From Fratercula arctica (Eukaryota; Chordata; Aves; Charadriiformes; Alcidae), in contig CANTUZ010000005.1 in NCBI GenBank assembly GCA_947846985.1, forward strand, positions 56,132,389 to 56,196,388: a stretch of DNA of 64,000 bases, given 5' to 3'. This document shows positions 24,011-37,999 of this stretch, piece by piece; the first letter of the stretch is position 1; each line of letters starts with the position of its first letter. The notes below the pieces were generated by a model. The model saw nothing but the letters and a program-made list of their open reading frames with translations, had not been told where the DNA came from and did not search any database. The position numbers were made by a program, and so were the translations under genes.

Positions 24011-27000
24011 TAGCCCAGGCACACTATTTTACTTAATATAACTGCAAGTCTTAAACAGGTAACTACCGTAGTAAATAGGCCAATATATTTAGAAAGAATC
24101 ATGTGTGTGTATGTGCATTTACAGTAAGTTACCTAAAGTTCCCTTCAGATCAGGTTGCACAGTATTTATTACACCTTCGGGTTATTCACAAAGTAACTGA
24201 CAGTAGCAAAGGCTTTAAAAATCTATTTTATATAATGCTGTAGGAGTTCTCCCACAGTTTTCAAAAATTATCTGGATGAGTTTGCAGCCTAAATCCTTAC
24301 CATGACCCCTAGACCCTTTGGTGCTGTTGAAAAACTGTACCCATTTTACTCATACTTGACTTTAATTGCTGCTTCTCTTCCAAGAAATCTCAGTGCTGTT
24401 GCCATTTCCTTATAGGATGCTTAATAATGGTTAGCAACAGGTTCTGACTGGATTGGGCAGAGAAAGTGATGGTGTCCAGAAGGCCTCACTGGGGCCCATC
24501 GAAAGCAGCACCTCACTCTCTCCCTCTCCCCTAGGCCATTTCTTTTAGGAGTTTTAGTCTCAAAGGAGATTTCTATAGATTTTGAATTCTGGGTTCTCAT
24601 CAGCTGTATTGCATGGCTTAATCAAAATAGTTTCTAAGCAAACCTGCAAACATTTGTGCATTGCCATCAATAATAATAGGCAAAATGAAAAACGAGAGTT
24701 TTCTTTATTGTGTTATTGGCGTTGTTCTATGTGGTCGGCTCTCACATTTTTCCATGTGCCTTCATTAACCATTTTAATTCTACATAAGGACTAGATTAAT
24801 ATTAAAGCTAATTTATTAGCAGCTATCTAAATTCTCTCCACTTACCCCACTTTCAGAGAGAAATTGTCTGCATACAGAACCCTTCAGGGCTCCTTCCTAC
24901 ATCCAGAGACTTTGTGTCACTTAGGGGAGATGTCTTGAGACATCTATCCTTCAAGATTAAATGCATCCCTTCTGAGTGGCAGTTGCCACAATTGAAGTAA
25001 GCATTTACGGCTAGTGCTCAGCCATGCAGCTAACTGCTCTGTAGCTGGCTGTGGCCTCTCGAGGTGTAGGACATTCATGGGGGAACACTGGTAATTTTGT
25101 TTTACCCTGCAGGCATGCAGTTTCCGGCTACATTGTGAGGAAATATCGTTGAGTCCATGCTGAGATTGCTGTGCCTGCTGCTCAGAGCACTCATGAAAGG
25201 AACTAAAAGGATAAGAGCTCTCTTGACCTTTAAAGTCCACTTATTTGGGGTGATGGATCTCCCAGACATTTGCAAAAAAAAAAAAAAATATAAATCCCAA
25301 GTCCATTAGAAAACAAGTGAGGATAGGCTGAAAAAATTGAAATTTCCAGCTACTAGGACAAAGAGAAAATCTATGTTTTAGCAAAAGTAGAAGTGGGTTG
25401 GCAAATAAAGTTCCTTTCCACAACTTTATCAAAAAGGCTTTTCAGTGTCTCCTATTTCTTCCCATTCTATTCCTGCCACAACAAAAAGTTGCATTCTTTT
25501 TATTCCTTTGATCCCCATTCTGGTTTTTCAAAAGTAATCTGTCCCCTTTCTTATAAGGGATCAAATCAGCCAAAACATCGGCTTGCGTAGTGTAAGCAAG
25601 TTAAATGATGCAGAAAAAACAGATTCAGTTAAGCTCAGGTATAACTCCTGCGACAATCTTTATGACAGAAATCAAAGCAAAATATTACCGGGGGAAAAAG
25701 GGGGGGAAAAAATTAGCAAAACTCTCAATGTCCAGGGTTCAACCTGGTAATCAGATGCAGGTTGGCTAGGTAGTTTCTTAAAACCAAGGTTAATTTCCCA
25801 AACACTGTCTCCCTCTGTCTCACAGATACTTTTCTGTCATTCCCCACACCCCACATCTGCTCAAGGAGATGCAAGATCCACCTCCCATGCAATTAACTCC
25901 TTAGTCACCAAAGCAGAAGAATGTCTTTAGCCAGTATACTGTTTTACTACACACCATCAATAATGTGAATGTACTGTCTGAATTACTGAGGTATTTGCCA
26001 GATTAGCCACTTCTGCGTCTTTGCCCTGACTCAAGCCCTGAATTGGTTTGTGGAAAGTTTTGAAGGAGCTGTGACTGCTAGAAGTTCTACAAGAATATAA
26101 CACAACGCTGGTCAAACATCTTGTTGCTCTTGACAGAGATTCACATTGAGGAACAAAATGATATGGCCCTTTTAATATATTGACCAAACAGAAGAAAGCA
26201 ACATCTGCCACAGTGCCATGGAAAGGTTTGCAGCACTGATCTATTCCATTTTCATAACAGCAGCATTTTCCCAACTGGAAGGCCATTTAGATTTAATAAG
26301 GTAGGATTCAGCTCTCTCAGTCTTGGCATAGGATAGTACGGGCCTGAACAGGACCACAAAATACTTTGTCCCCTTTTATGTTTATGTAAATAACGCTACT
26401 GTTTCTGATAGCCCATAATGCTTACACTGCCATGTATGCTCCAGACAGAAAAGATGGAAGGCACAATAGAAACTCCTGTTAAAATAATAAACAGATTGAG
26501 GCAGCAATAACAAAGCACGAAGGGAATAATCATGCTCGGTAGGACTAAAGACCTATCAGGCAGTACATCCCATAGAGGAGTTGACCATTCCAGTGGGCAC
26601 AAGTCTTCTTCAAATCAGCAAGGGCCTCCTACCCCATCTCCAGCTCTGAGTCAATCCAAAGGGAGACAGAATGACACACAGCAGAACCTTATCAAAAAAG
26701 CCATCCAAGACATATAAGTTATAGAGCCCACCAGAGGAGAAGAAAGAAAAAAAACAGCCTGATGGCACTGAACTCGGAACAAGGGTCTTTCCTAGTAAAG
26801 CAAAAGGTCAAGATCTATAGTAGGTGTTGGGCCTCCTCCAGCACTGGTAAATCTCAAATCTGTGACAGAATAAGATGAAGACTGAGACAATCCCCACCAC
26901 CGCCAAGACAGCATTTATGAAGAATAAGTTCCTGGGCAGCCTGTGATGCTGTCTTCTGGTGTGAAAGAAGGGAATCTAGAATAACATCAAAAACATCTGT

Positions 27001-29610
27001 TTTGTGGCAAGAGAAGGAATGTGACTTTATCGGTAACAAAAAGGAAAGGGTGCCTGCATCACTCCACAGCCTCAACTCAAAAAAAATAATTTAAAAGCCT
27101 GGTCATTACCAGATGGCTAAGGAAGATGAAGAGTAGGGCAAACAAGCATACATGATACTTGCAGCTAATACTTTCACAGACACCAACTGTTTTCAGTATG
27201 GGGACTTCCAGAGCTGGATGTGGTTTCTACATATTTAGCAATCTTCAAAGGATTTCTCTTCCATAAACTTGTCCAGTCTCTCTTGAACCCATCTCAACTT
27301 TTACCATTCAGGAAAAGAAACAGGGAACAAAGGACAACTGCTTATGTGCCTAAGACTGGGACAAAGGTGGTGTGGGTTTGACTTCAGATTCTTCCTTTGC
27401 TTTATCCGTAGTTTTGTCACTGAGGTCCAAATTCACCTCACCTATATAGGGACTGCAGTAACCTTATGCATGGTGGAGACAGAAAACTACTGTGAAAACT
27501 GATTGAACCTTGCTGAAGACAAATAAAAGCCACAACCTGCCACACAACTCTTAGAGGAAATCCCAGATGTTCTCTCCCACCTCTTTACACTTAGGCTACC
27601 GATCAAACAGGCATCTATTAAGCATCCAAACACTCCTCTCCTTTGTCCTCCATGCTAAAATCACTGTGCCAGCGTGCCGTGGGAAGCTAGGATTCAGGGG
27701 ATACAGAAAAAGTGCGTAGGAAAGCAGAAAACCTCATAAGAACTCTAGGTAAGGGCAAAAAGTGCACTTCCCAATCCAGGTGAACAGCAATGACACATAC
27801 CTCAGGGCTGAGGACAGACCATATTATGTCAGTCCCAGACACATCTCAGCCCCTCTCCAGCGCACCAATACGCTCTCCCACGCTTCTCTCTCCAGGGAAG
27901 AAGGTTCTTCGTAGTACCCTCGACCACGCAGTGTGGGCAGCTGGAATTTGAACTGAAGAGATGCAACAATGAGACTGTGTGGTTTACTTCTCCATCAGTA
28001 AAAACGTAAAAGTCTTCAGTAACGTTGCCACTGTTTAGCTTGTGTATTTAGACGCATGATCTGCCAAGACTTAAACACAGCTCGAGTTTTGCACGCTGAT
28101 ACAAAGTTCCTGGGAAGGGTGTACTCTGTGTAGGAGAAGGCATGAGTAGTCCTATGTTTCCAACTAATTGAATGCAAGATCCGTACCTTAGACTGTCAGC
28201 CCTTTTGGACCAAGTCCATCCTTTGTTTTTATATATGTATTTTGCAAGAAACAATGGATTCCTACTGTCTGTTGGGATTGCTAAAATATTTCAAAAAGAA
28301 GATACTGCATCCAAGAGACTCATAGCTGCAAAGTAATAGTGCTGGAAATTCAATCAAATCATATGAATGGATGCATTCTTCATACAATGGCCATGGTTTC
28401 CTTAACTATCCAAAAAAAACCACTTCATAACACAGAGCAAGACTTGGATTTGCCCTTATTTTCATAATAATTTCTTTGCTTAGTGTATGAATTTGAAGGT
28501 TTTTCTGATGTATTCATTCTTGAGGACTTCATATATGGATTTAGCATTTTTCCTCATTCAATTCTACTTATTCATACGTGCAGAGTCAAGTTGGAAGAAA
28601 CCAAGAGGACAATTACTGAACACATTTTCCCCTGTCACTAGTATATCCTCTCGTTCTTTTCCTTGTATTGTCCTTCTTGCAGAAGGCCCATGCTCCCCTT
28701 CACGCACTTGCCCAGCCTTCCCAGAAGGAGACAAACTGTGCTGTTCGCATCAAACATCAGCTTATTGAATTTTCTTCTATTTCTATGGAGATTTCTATAT
28801 TCAGTCACTTTTCTGCACAAAACTGGACCTTGGCTCTTTCCCTAGCCACACTGGACACATATTTGCTGACATGTCGTTTCAATTAGACTACCCCAGAGCT
28901 GCACAGAAACAGGAAACCACTCTCAACCTCAAACCAATCCAGACACCGGAAACCAGGGGTAGACAGAAGCGAGCTGCAGCTTCATTAACAACAGTCAGAG
29001 CAGCAAAAAGCAGTACTTGCAGAAGGACAACAGACCTTCTGTTGAGATAGGCTGTCCTGAAAGGCATTAGCTAAACCCATTAGTTACCCTTCCCTCTTTG
29101 CTGTCTCAGAGCCATTTCAACTTGTGCAGGTAGCAGCATCAGTGAGCTAAGAGTACGTCTTCACTGAAGTCACGCAGAGTTACAAGGTTACAGCAACAAA
29201 AGGACGTGCAAACCTCTTCAGGTCCTCCTGGCAGGGTAGCCAGTGTGGAAAAACCATATCCGGCCACTGAGGATTATACAGCTATGGCCAGGCAGCTGTC
29301 TAGTAAACTAGAATGTCTCGTACCTAAGTTAGCTTAAAAGTAACAGGAACGCTACATTATGCTGTCCCCTGGTACGTAGATATACTCTGAGAGATGAATG
29401 GAAATACATGGGGGGAAATCTCTGCCATTCTCACATAATCATCTCTAATGGGTTCTTCAATCCAGAAACTAAATTTGGCATGGTAACATTTCAAGCTACA
29501 TTATTTTTCAAAACAGTCAACTTTCAACCTAAGAAACCACCTCACTGAAAATTTTGCCAAAAATCACTGCACTGCTAATTCTTTGCTGAACCAGCATTTT
29601 TAGGGGAAAA
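24011..29610. other. Gene-free unique sequence
   Basis: No family, RNA gene or repeat recognised. G and A runs at 25690-25710 are simple sequence. Frames reach 109 codons (25957-26286, minus) without a recognisable domain. Confidence 0.6.
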
Positions 29611-29625
29611 ATATATATATATATA
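29611..29625. repeat. AT dinucleotide repeat
   Basis: Seven to eight AT units, short and perfect. Confidence 0.85.
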
Positions 29626-32600
29626 CATGCGTATGTAAATAAATTCTTATTAGTGTTTCTGGTGGACTGCAGATCTGGCAAGACTGTGTTGCAACCTAAA
29701 AAGAACAGATGTCGGTGATGATGCCACAAGTAGTAGAGTGCAGAAGATAAGTTTTTAAGCATTGCTTAAGAAAAGCAAAAGCTGTGTAATGCCATCCTTC
29801 CACTTGACAGTCTTCACACCCACTGCAAACAAGTGTGATCTATCAAGGCATCAGGAGTGTCACAGCACAGCAAGCCCCTATCTCTGGCTTTGGACTTTGG
29901 AAGTTTGGTCCCTGGTTGCCTTTCTAGCTATGCTGCTCAGAAAGATAAAAAGCAGCTGTTGTCCTAATCACCAACATCCAGTCAAAGAACAAACGTTTTT
30001 TCTACTCCTAGAGTAATGAATGCTGCTCTTTGCTTGCTCATAGGTGCTCTTTAGCAATATAATGAAACCCTGATACCCAAAGCAGAGAAGGGTGGAGGAA
30101 TATCCTCTTCTTGACTGGCAGCCATCGGTTCTGTGATACACCCTACACAAGGCATCTCAAAAGGCACGCGTATCTCCCAGAGACTTCCACCATTCTGCAA
30201 TAAAGATTACTCTGCCGTTAGCAGCTATGGGGAGCTTTGGCTGCACAGTAGGACCTGGATCCAGGCCTAATTCCACAGTTTGGATCAAGATCCAACAGGT
30301 ATTAGAGATTAGAGGCCATTCACAAGGACCACATTTTTTCTGAGATATGTAGTCAGACTGGCATCTAGTGGGATTTTGAAATGTGCCTAGGAGCCTAACT
30401 GGATTTCTGAAACCCCTCTTCAGCACCGATCAAGAGTTTTTGGTGGCTAAAAACTTCCAGGCTGGCACGTGGTTTTGATTTGTAGTCAATCTTCTGCTAG
30501 CAGAGCAATCCAAATCCAAAGATTCAGTTCTTGTTTCTCTCTTAACTTGACTTGTTTTTTTTTATCTGGAAAAAAAGAAGACTGTTTTGCTCTTGGACAG
30601 AGCTAGGAGTGGCAGCTGAATGTGGTAAACAGGAGACAAATGCATCAGCTAACAGGGGTTTTTTTTAGAAACTTCAAGTATCACTTGAGAGAAGATTTGG
30701 CACAACATGTTTTTATACAAGTACCACGTGTTGGATAGTTTGGTGTGAATATGTTCTCAGCAGACACAGAGAGTGACAATACATGCTTTTACCTCTCATT
30801 TCACTGGGAAAGTAGCCCCCCAGACAACACGACAGCACTGATGTTGTTGATCATCTGACACCAGAATGATAATTTCCAGAGACTTTTATTGAGCTGACCT
30901 GTGTCAGAGAATGACATTAAATCCTATTGGTTATCCCTGTTTCAATGAAGAGACTTAGCCTGCAGGTGTGCCAGGTCTATTGAGTTTAGGTAAAAATATC
31001 AAGTATTTTGATGATGGTTCATCTTCACATGCAAATCAAACAGGAAAGAGGAAATGTGGTCATAACTAGAAGCACAGTTAGAAAAGAACATGGATGTTAG
31101 GTACATATACAGATAACATCCATTTGCAGATTACACATTTCTTCTAAAGCCTTTATTAATCACCCTTCAATTGCCAAGAGACGGTCTTCATAAGATTCTT
31201 ATATTTAGAAATAAAAGCAGTTAAATAGATTTCACTTTATTTTTATTCACAACATTTTAAGTTGCTTTTGAGTAGGAAAAAAGTTTGTTCAATGGCATTT
31301 TTTTTTAACTATTGGTTTGTGTGTGCCTCTCTTGATGTGGAATGTTATATTAAATTATTCATTTTTACAGAATGGAAATTAATTATTGTGTATGAAATCC
31401 CAAACACATATGGTCACAGTGCTGGTTAGATCTGCCTCCTGCTATGCTTTAGAGATTCAAATTTGGAGGTAGCATGTTATTTTCCATGCCAAGACCACCT
31501 ATGGTTTTCAAGATATAAGTATCTGAAAATTAGCATTTTCACACTGAGCACTTATTCCAGCTTTAGTATACATTGATGACTACCATCTTGTAACTACATG
31601 TACTAGAAAGGATGTTAGCAATCTGTAAATGTAATGTAAGTTCTTCTGAAATTCACTGACTGCATTTTCTACATCTACCTTTAGCACTATGTAACATCAA
31701 TCTCTTCTTTTGAAATCTCTCAGAATGTCTCTTGACTGATAGCAGTGATTGGCATTAATTAATTTCAAGGGTCAGTTGTGAATGATTGGTTTGTCATGGT
31801 CAAGGACTGAATTATATACGATCAGGAGAGCGTGCTGAAATGGTCAGTCATTCAGTGAAAATCAAAGAACATAAGTTCAGATGGAAAAGAATTCATGGCT
31901 CTGTTTATGAATGCAGCCAAGCCACTTTACATCTGAAATTAAGGGGTTTTGGTCATGAATCCACTCTTAAGGAAACGGTCAAACCTCTAACTCTGTTTTT
32001 TGCTATAGAATGTATGAAGAAAAAACTTCTATTTCTTTCTGCAAATGTCAAGGAAAGTCCTACTCAACAGATTCAGAAAATCTGTTATTTATTATCTATT
32101 TATAAAAGCAAATCACATGAATTCCTTTTAATATATAACAAACTTTTACTTCTTAACTCTTCATTAATTCATCTATATTCTATGCTACCAAAAATTTAGG
32201 AGGGAGATTCCAGACCAGCAAGAAAAGACAGTGATCACTGTTGTGTTGGGTTTTTTTACGCTTGCCATTGTATTCATTTGACTTTGTATTCTGTTTTGTT
32301 TCCCCTGCAGTGTGTAACTAAAAGGGAAGTGAAAAGAAAATAATATGCTCGAGGGAACAATACCTTTTTCCAAAAAAGGAGTCACTCATGACTTTTTCAT
32401 TAACTTACATGTTGATAAAGATTAACGTTGAAAGTATTCTAATCATACACATCAATGAATGATCATTGCATGCAGCTTTTATAATAGTATAGTAAATATC
32501 TAAATTCATAAGTCAGCACCTAAGAGAACATATGGAGTAGCCATATTGGCGAATATCTTTGTAGATAAGTATTTAGAAACCTGCTAGATATTGATGACCA

Positions 32601-33407
32601 AAACGGTAACCCAATTTACTCACCCTAACATCTGAATTGATGGTGGTGCAGGCTAACAAGTATTCAGTAACAACATAAATATATATTTTTTTAAAAATAT
32701 ATTTATACATTTTTCTTATTTCGTGTATCTTATGAGTTTTCCAGACATAGAAAGATACAACATTTATCAATCTATACAAGCCTTATATTATCAGTGCTTT
32801 CTTTTGAGTCATAGATAATAAATTCAGGAAGATTCTGACCTATAAATCTCCCTAATCTTTATTTAAATGGGTTGAATTTCTTTTTCTAATGACAATTCTA
32901 GCCTTCATTGTTGCTGAGAAAACTCTGAATATGTGGTCTAAATGCAATCTGAGGGCTAAATCCACATTAGAAGAACATAAAATCTATAGTTTTCTAGTAC
33001 ATCCTATTGACTATGATAGTCCTATGAGTTGGGAACTTTGGGGGATAGTAATGCCACCACTCACTTGCCACAGAAATGAGAATAGTCCGGTGAAGTGCAA
33101 AATTTCACATTTCACTCTCAAGAAGCCGTAAGAATGGGGCCTATGACAGTGAGTGGCACATCTGTGTTCTCGAGAATGTCACGGTACATGTATCTAGCAT
33201 TGTTTGTAATAAAAAATTGTAAGTATGATAAATGCCAGCTCTTCCCATCTGGTCCTCAAATCTGAGCAGATCCAATTTCTTAAAGGTGTTGAGCCAAAAG
33301 TGGACCTTCTGTATTTGTAAACTAAACTGGATGTTAATGGATTTCTTTCTATTAAGTCACAGTGTTAAATTAGATCTTTTTTAGCTTTTAAAACATAGGA
33401 ACCACTG

Positions 33408-33427
33408 TTATCATACTAGTGTGATAA
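33408..33427. other. Near-perfect 20-bp palindrome
   Basis: TTATCATACTAGTGTGATAA pairs at nine of ten positions with itself. It carries GATA cores on both strands (TTATCA / TGATAA), so it could be a paired GATA site. Confidence 0.45.
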
Positions 33428-34611
33428 TACAGGTGCATTTCGTAACACAGGTACATGGCTTTCATTAACAACAAAGATGGGACCGGGTGTCATTTATTAA
33501 TCCAATGGCAGCTAAAGTCCCAGCCATCAAACAGACTAGGATCTGCACAAATATAGTACTTCCAATCTGTGTATGGAAACCATGCCATCAATAATCCAAC
33601 ACATTTAGAATATTCAGTAAATATCAAACTTCTGTGAAAGAATCAAAGATGGACAGCAATGCTAACAAATAAGGAATGACTAAAAGAATCAGGATTGCAA
33701 ATCATCATGGCCATCAGTGGTAAACCACGTGAAAAGTTGAAATAAATAAACAGTCTTTTGTACACAGCAAAGTTCATAGCAAAACCACCCTGCCTTTCAA
33801 AAGAGTTGGGTTATCATCCACCATTTATGAGATCACATCAGGCAATTTTATTCTTGATACCTCTTAAATACAGTTCCAAATAGTTAAAACCGACAGTAAA
33901 GTCACCATGTGGTCTAACAAAGCAATTCAATATCTTTTAAAATATACAGAAATGCTTCCACTGCCTTCAACGGGGGCCTGAAAGCAAGGAAGATTTAATC
34001 AAAACACAGGAATGTTAAAAGCTAGCCTGGCTAAACAGTGAAGGGGTGAGTACTGAGGAGTATGAGAAACCATGGTGATGGACACATTAAAAATACCTGA
34101 GACAGACAGAGAGACAGAAATAGGCTGATAGATGAGTAACAAGGTCACATGGCATCAGTCTACAGGTGATGTGTTTTAGGAGACAGCTGGTGCCTGGAAG
34201 CATGCAGGATATTGTAAGGGTGTTTTTTTTCAGGAAAGTTGGTGTATTTCCAAACATTGGTGGAAAGCAGAAACAGCGAGAGTGGGCCAACCTCCCACAG
34301 TTCACATCTGATCCATTGAGAGTAGGATTAAATATGATTGCCATAAACACTCATTTTGTCTATTAACATGTAAACTGATGGCAATATGTATAAACAAAAG
34401 TAGCTGTGTGTCAGTCATTTCATCAGGTATTGCAACTTTATTAATTTGGGATGTACACAAGGACAGAAGTTTACCAAGGAGAGTATGATTTCTGCTAGGG
34501 TAGGTGTATCTCTGGTCTTTTATTTTTCCTTTCTCAAAAGAAAATAACCCAGCTTTAGAGACTCTCAATACTAGTGAAGCAGTTTAATAAAACAGCAAGC
34601 TCTGCAGGAGG

Positions 34612-34663
34612 AATGATCAGGCATTAGGTAGTGATCAAACTAATGATCAGGCAATGTAGGTAA
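34612..34663. repeat. Partial tandem duplication of a ~30-bp unit
   Basis: AATGATCAGGCATTAGGTAG at 34612 recurs as AATGATCAGGCAATGTAGGT at 34642, exactly 30 bp apart, and similarity then fades. An old local duplication. Confidence 0.6.
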
Positions 34664-36229
34664 GTGGAGAACTATCAGTACACAGCTGACATGAGAGTTG
34701 CAAAGAGCCTACCCATCCGCTTTCACCCTATTTATTTAAAAAACTCTAATAGAGAGAGTAGAGACCAGTGCCACCATATCAGCAAACTTACGGGGTGACA
34801 GCCCATGTTGAAGAGTGAAATAACCTACAATTTGCTCTGTTAGTACTTTGGCAGCCAAATAGAGAGCAGAGTGTGCGGACGGTTTCTAATTCCAATACCA
34901 GCAGGTTATGGCTAGCAACCAGTCAGGAAAAGACGAGGGCTGAGAGTCTACCTGCATTTACCCAGACTGCTATACTTCCAGGACAGAGGAATATGAACTC
35001 ACAGCAGAAGTTATTTGCCTGGACTTTTTTTCCTTCACTGTATTCTTATACTGATTGTGCTGTCTTGAATAGAATAGTCTGCTTACTATCAAGTTCACTA
35101 AAACAAGGACTTCTCCTAATGTACTGGTGTTGGACCCTTAATTAATTTTTACTATGATATTTAAATGATTACTTCATCCTTTCAGTGCACTGTGCATCGA
35201 AAGTTTGTTTTTTTTTTTTTTAATCGAGGCTGATTGACTTTCTTTTTCTGATCAGGAGAGCACTAAAAGTTGTGCAGGAGGAAGCCATTATTTTAAAACC
35301 TTCAATGGCCAAACCATACTATAAACTTAAACCGAGAAATCTCTCTTGCAAGTCTTAAATATCTTCTCTACATTCTAGAAATGATGCAAAGTATTTACAT
35401 GGACACTGACTGCATATTCTAACAGATAGCAACAATAACTAAGCTTCATGGGTGCACCCTACGCTGCCAATATGACACAGGAGGGGTTTCATTATTATGG
35501 TCCATCAGTGCTACTTCTGGGATTCAACAGAATCATTTGGATATTAAACTGTATTGGATTTACTTGCTGAAAGGTGGTGCTCACAACAGAAACAGACAAA
35601 AACCTCTGGTCGTTAAACCAAGAACGGATCATAGTTTTAGCTATCCTGGTTCCCTGTCATCCAAAAAATACCAACATTTTAAAGTTCCATAAGGAGCCAG
35701 AAAAATCAGAGAAACAAAGCAAGAGATTAATGGATCATTTTAAGCCTTTAATGAGAATGAGGGTACATCTTGGACGCAGGTCATAAAACTGGCTCAAGAC
35801 TGACAACAATGCATAATGACTGTGCAAAGGAATCCCCATTATCAGCCTAATAGGCAGGAAAAGATAGATTAGGATGGCACAGTGTTCACATGTGGCCTCT
35901 TGGGGATCATTTCTTAAATGAATTTTTTACACGTAATGCTGTAAAAAGATGATTTGTTGAGACTTGAGGACGATTTCTTTCCCAGATATTTCAATGGTTT
36001 TAGCATGGCTGATGACATATTTCCTCCTTAGGTCGTGTACCCAGAAAAAAAAGATGGGAATATATTAAATGGCACAAAATCATAGTTTAACAAACTGAGC
36101 ATCTTATACTGTATTCTTCAGGCTTCATATACTGCAGGGCAAAAATACACATAGCATTAAAGCTTTGAGAGACACAAAGAGAAGTGCTGAATATAGGTTT
36201 TCCCTACCAGGTCTGCTGAACTTATAAGA

Positions 36230-36345
36230 ATCAGAGTGAGAAAATTCATCTGTGACCCCATGGCTGGAGCCAGTCTTCATTAATCCCAATGGTTGTCATT
36301 AATCATATGAAAATCCTCAGTGCATTTTGCCCTAGTTAAAACGTG
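36230..36345. promoter_or_regulatory. Candidate regulatory block with bicoid-class and octamer-like sites
   Basis: TTCATTAATCCCAATGG contains TAATCCC (36281-36287), the OTX/PITX/GSC-type core. A second ATTAATC at 36299-36304 runs into ATATGAAAAT, octamer-like. Two such sites about 20 bp apart in unique sequence suggest an enhancer. No ORF or repeat explains the stretch. Confidence 0.28.
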
Positions 36346-36653
36346 AAGGTTTTATATAGACGACTGATGACATAGGCACTGCAGACAGGGAAGAGCCTAT
36401 GATGTTAAGTTACAGATTCCGTCGGAGAAAGTTATCCATGTATTAAAAAAAAATGTCTTCCTGTCCACTCTGGGGTGGTACCTGCCAAAAGAACACCAAA
36501 AGATAGCACCCCATATCTACCTCTCTGACAGCTTTTCATGAAAGGATAAAGAAAACATAAAGACATTGACTTTGCACCACCTTTCCTGAAGCAGGATGGC
36601 ACAGCAGGATTACAAATTGCTTCCCACACCTTCAGTGGATTAACAAAGGGAGG

Positions 36654-36671
36654 AAAAAAAAAAAAAAAAAA
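36654..36671. repeat. 18-nt poly(A) tract
   Basis: Homopolymer following AAGGGAGG. No AATAAA lies just upstream. Confidence 0.85.
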
Positions 36672-37455
36672 GTTGTTTTGTATTCATTCCGTCATGAAAA
36701 GGCCAATAATTACCTGGCCCACAGTTGGCACAGAGAATTAAAATATTTAGCAGAAATCAAGCTTATGCAATCATACTGCTTATTTACCATCTGTTTCTCC
36801 TCCTCCTAATGACTTTGAGTCTAGTGACCAGTTTCTTTGCCTACATCACCCACTGACTTTGAGCCTTCAGTGATTAATTTCTTCCCAGTCTGAGATACTT
36901 GTTTCATCCCAGTTCAGGTTAGAAGTCCCAAAATTAATTAGATTTCATAAATATTTCGTAAATCAGCATCTGAACAAAAGAGAAAGACCATATCAATTCT
37001 CCGTGGAGAGAATTCCTCCTGTAGCTTGGCACTAGTTAAAATACATTGCTGTCCTCTGGTCATCTAACAGGGTCAAAAAAAGATCAGTAGTGAACCAAGG
37101 AAGCGATAGGGATCTTTATGAGAACTAAAGATACTGCTGCAGGCGGTGTTATAGGAAGCTCAAAGGGTATCTGAAGTTTTTGCAGTGGGTAAAACACGTT
37201 GCACTGTGACACAGCATACACATCTTCTAAGAAACCAGAATCCTTTAATTATGCTGCTAGGAGAACATTTGCTTTTCTTTTTTTAAATACTAAGAGCAGC
37301 CTTTTATATTCCTAAGTAAGGATGTGGAAAGGCCTCCAAAACTATTTTTTTTTTCCCCACCATGTATACGAGAACATGAAACCCATATGACTTGTCACTT
37401 GGCTGAACTGGGATGCATTACACAGGGGACCGGAGTTTGGTGTGGTGTGTATGAT

Positions 37456-37530
37456 TCTCAAAGTCAGCTAATGTCAATGGGGCCCCATCTGCTGCCTTCA
37501 GCAGACTTTGGATCAGTCTCATTGCATACT
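37456..37530. repeat. Possible ancient repeat fragment
   Basis: AATGTCAATGGGGCCCCATC followed by CAGACTTTGGATCAGTCTC resembles the same old repeat group (CAATGGGGCC..., GGATCAGGCC). It is short and diverged. It also lies within an 82-codon open frame (37324-37572) that I do not regard as coding. Confidence 0.25.
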
Positions 37531-37832
37531 GATAAAGATAAAGCAGAAGGGGGCCTTGAATTCTCATTCTGATTTATGCTGAGTAATTGAATACAAATAT
37601 AAAGACAATATAAATAACTTCAGAAAGGTCACTTGGCTAGTCAGGATAGGAAATAAATTTAGAAACCTTAGGTAAATGCTTAGACAACCAGAGAAAACAC
37701 TTAATTTGATGGCATCAGACAATTTTTTTATCATTATATTTTTTTAAGAATACCAGGCATCATTCAAAAATCTACATTTTTTTGCATTCCTAATGTAGTA
37801 AACAATCAATAGGGCTTTTCAACTCTTTTCTT

Positions 37833-37922
37833 ATGGCCTGATTCTCCTATTGATCTCTGCTCAAAGTTCCCACTTCAGTGAAGTCTCACATATATAAGGA
37901 CAGACAGACTCAGCCTTAATGA
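37833..37922. repeat. Possible ancient repeat fragment
   Basis: It starts GGCCTGATTCTCCTATTGAT and contains the small palindrome ACTTCAGTGAAGT. Both are hallmarks of a degenerate inverted-repeat element seen across sauropsids. The right half is missing or unrecognisable. Confidence 0.3.
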
Positions 37923-37999
37923 GTTTCCATATCATATATCTATGCTATATGCAATATTATGTATAGAACTGGGCATAATACCTGGCAGTCATGTGCTGC

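Larger units (their letters stand above)
29626..36229. other. Gene-free AT-rich sequence
   Basis: Includes an AT hairpin at 32676-32705 (TAAATATAT arms) and the palindrome at 33408. The 137-codon plus frame at 31786-32199 is unfamiliar and rich in AT codons, most likely chance. Confidence 0.6.

Noticed and set aside
31786..32199. 137-codon plus-strand frame as a gene
   Set aside because: AT-rich codons, no domain, no flanking splice sites or promoter.
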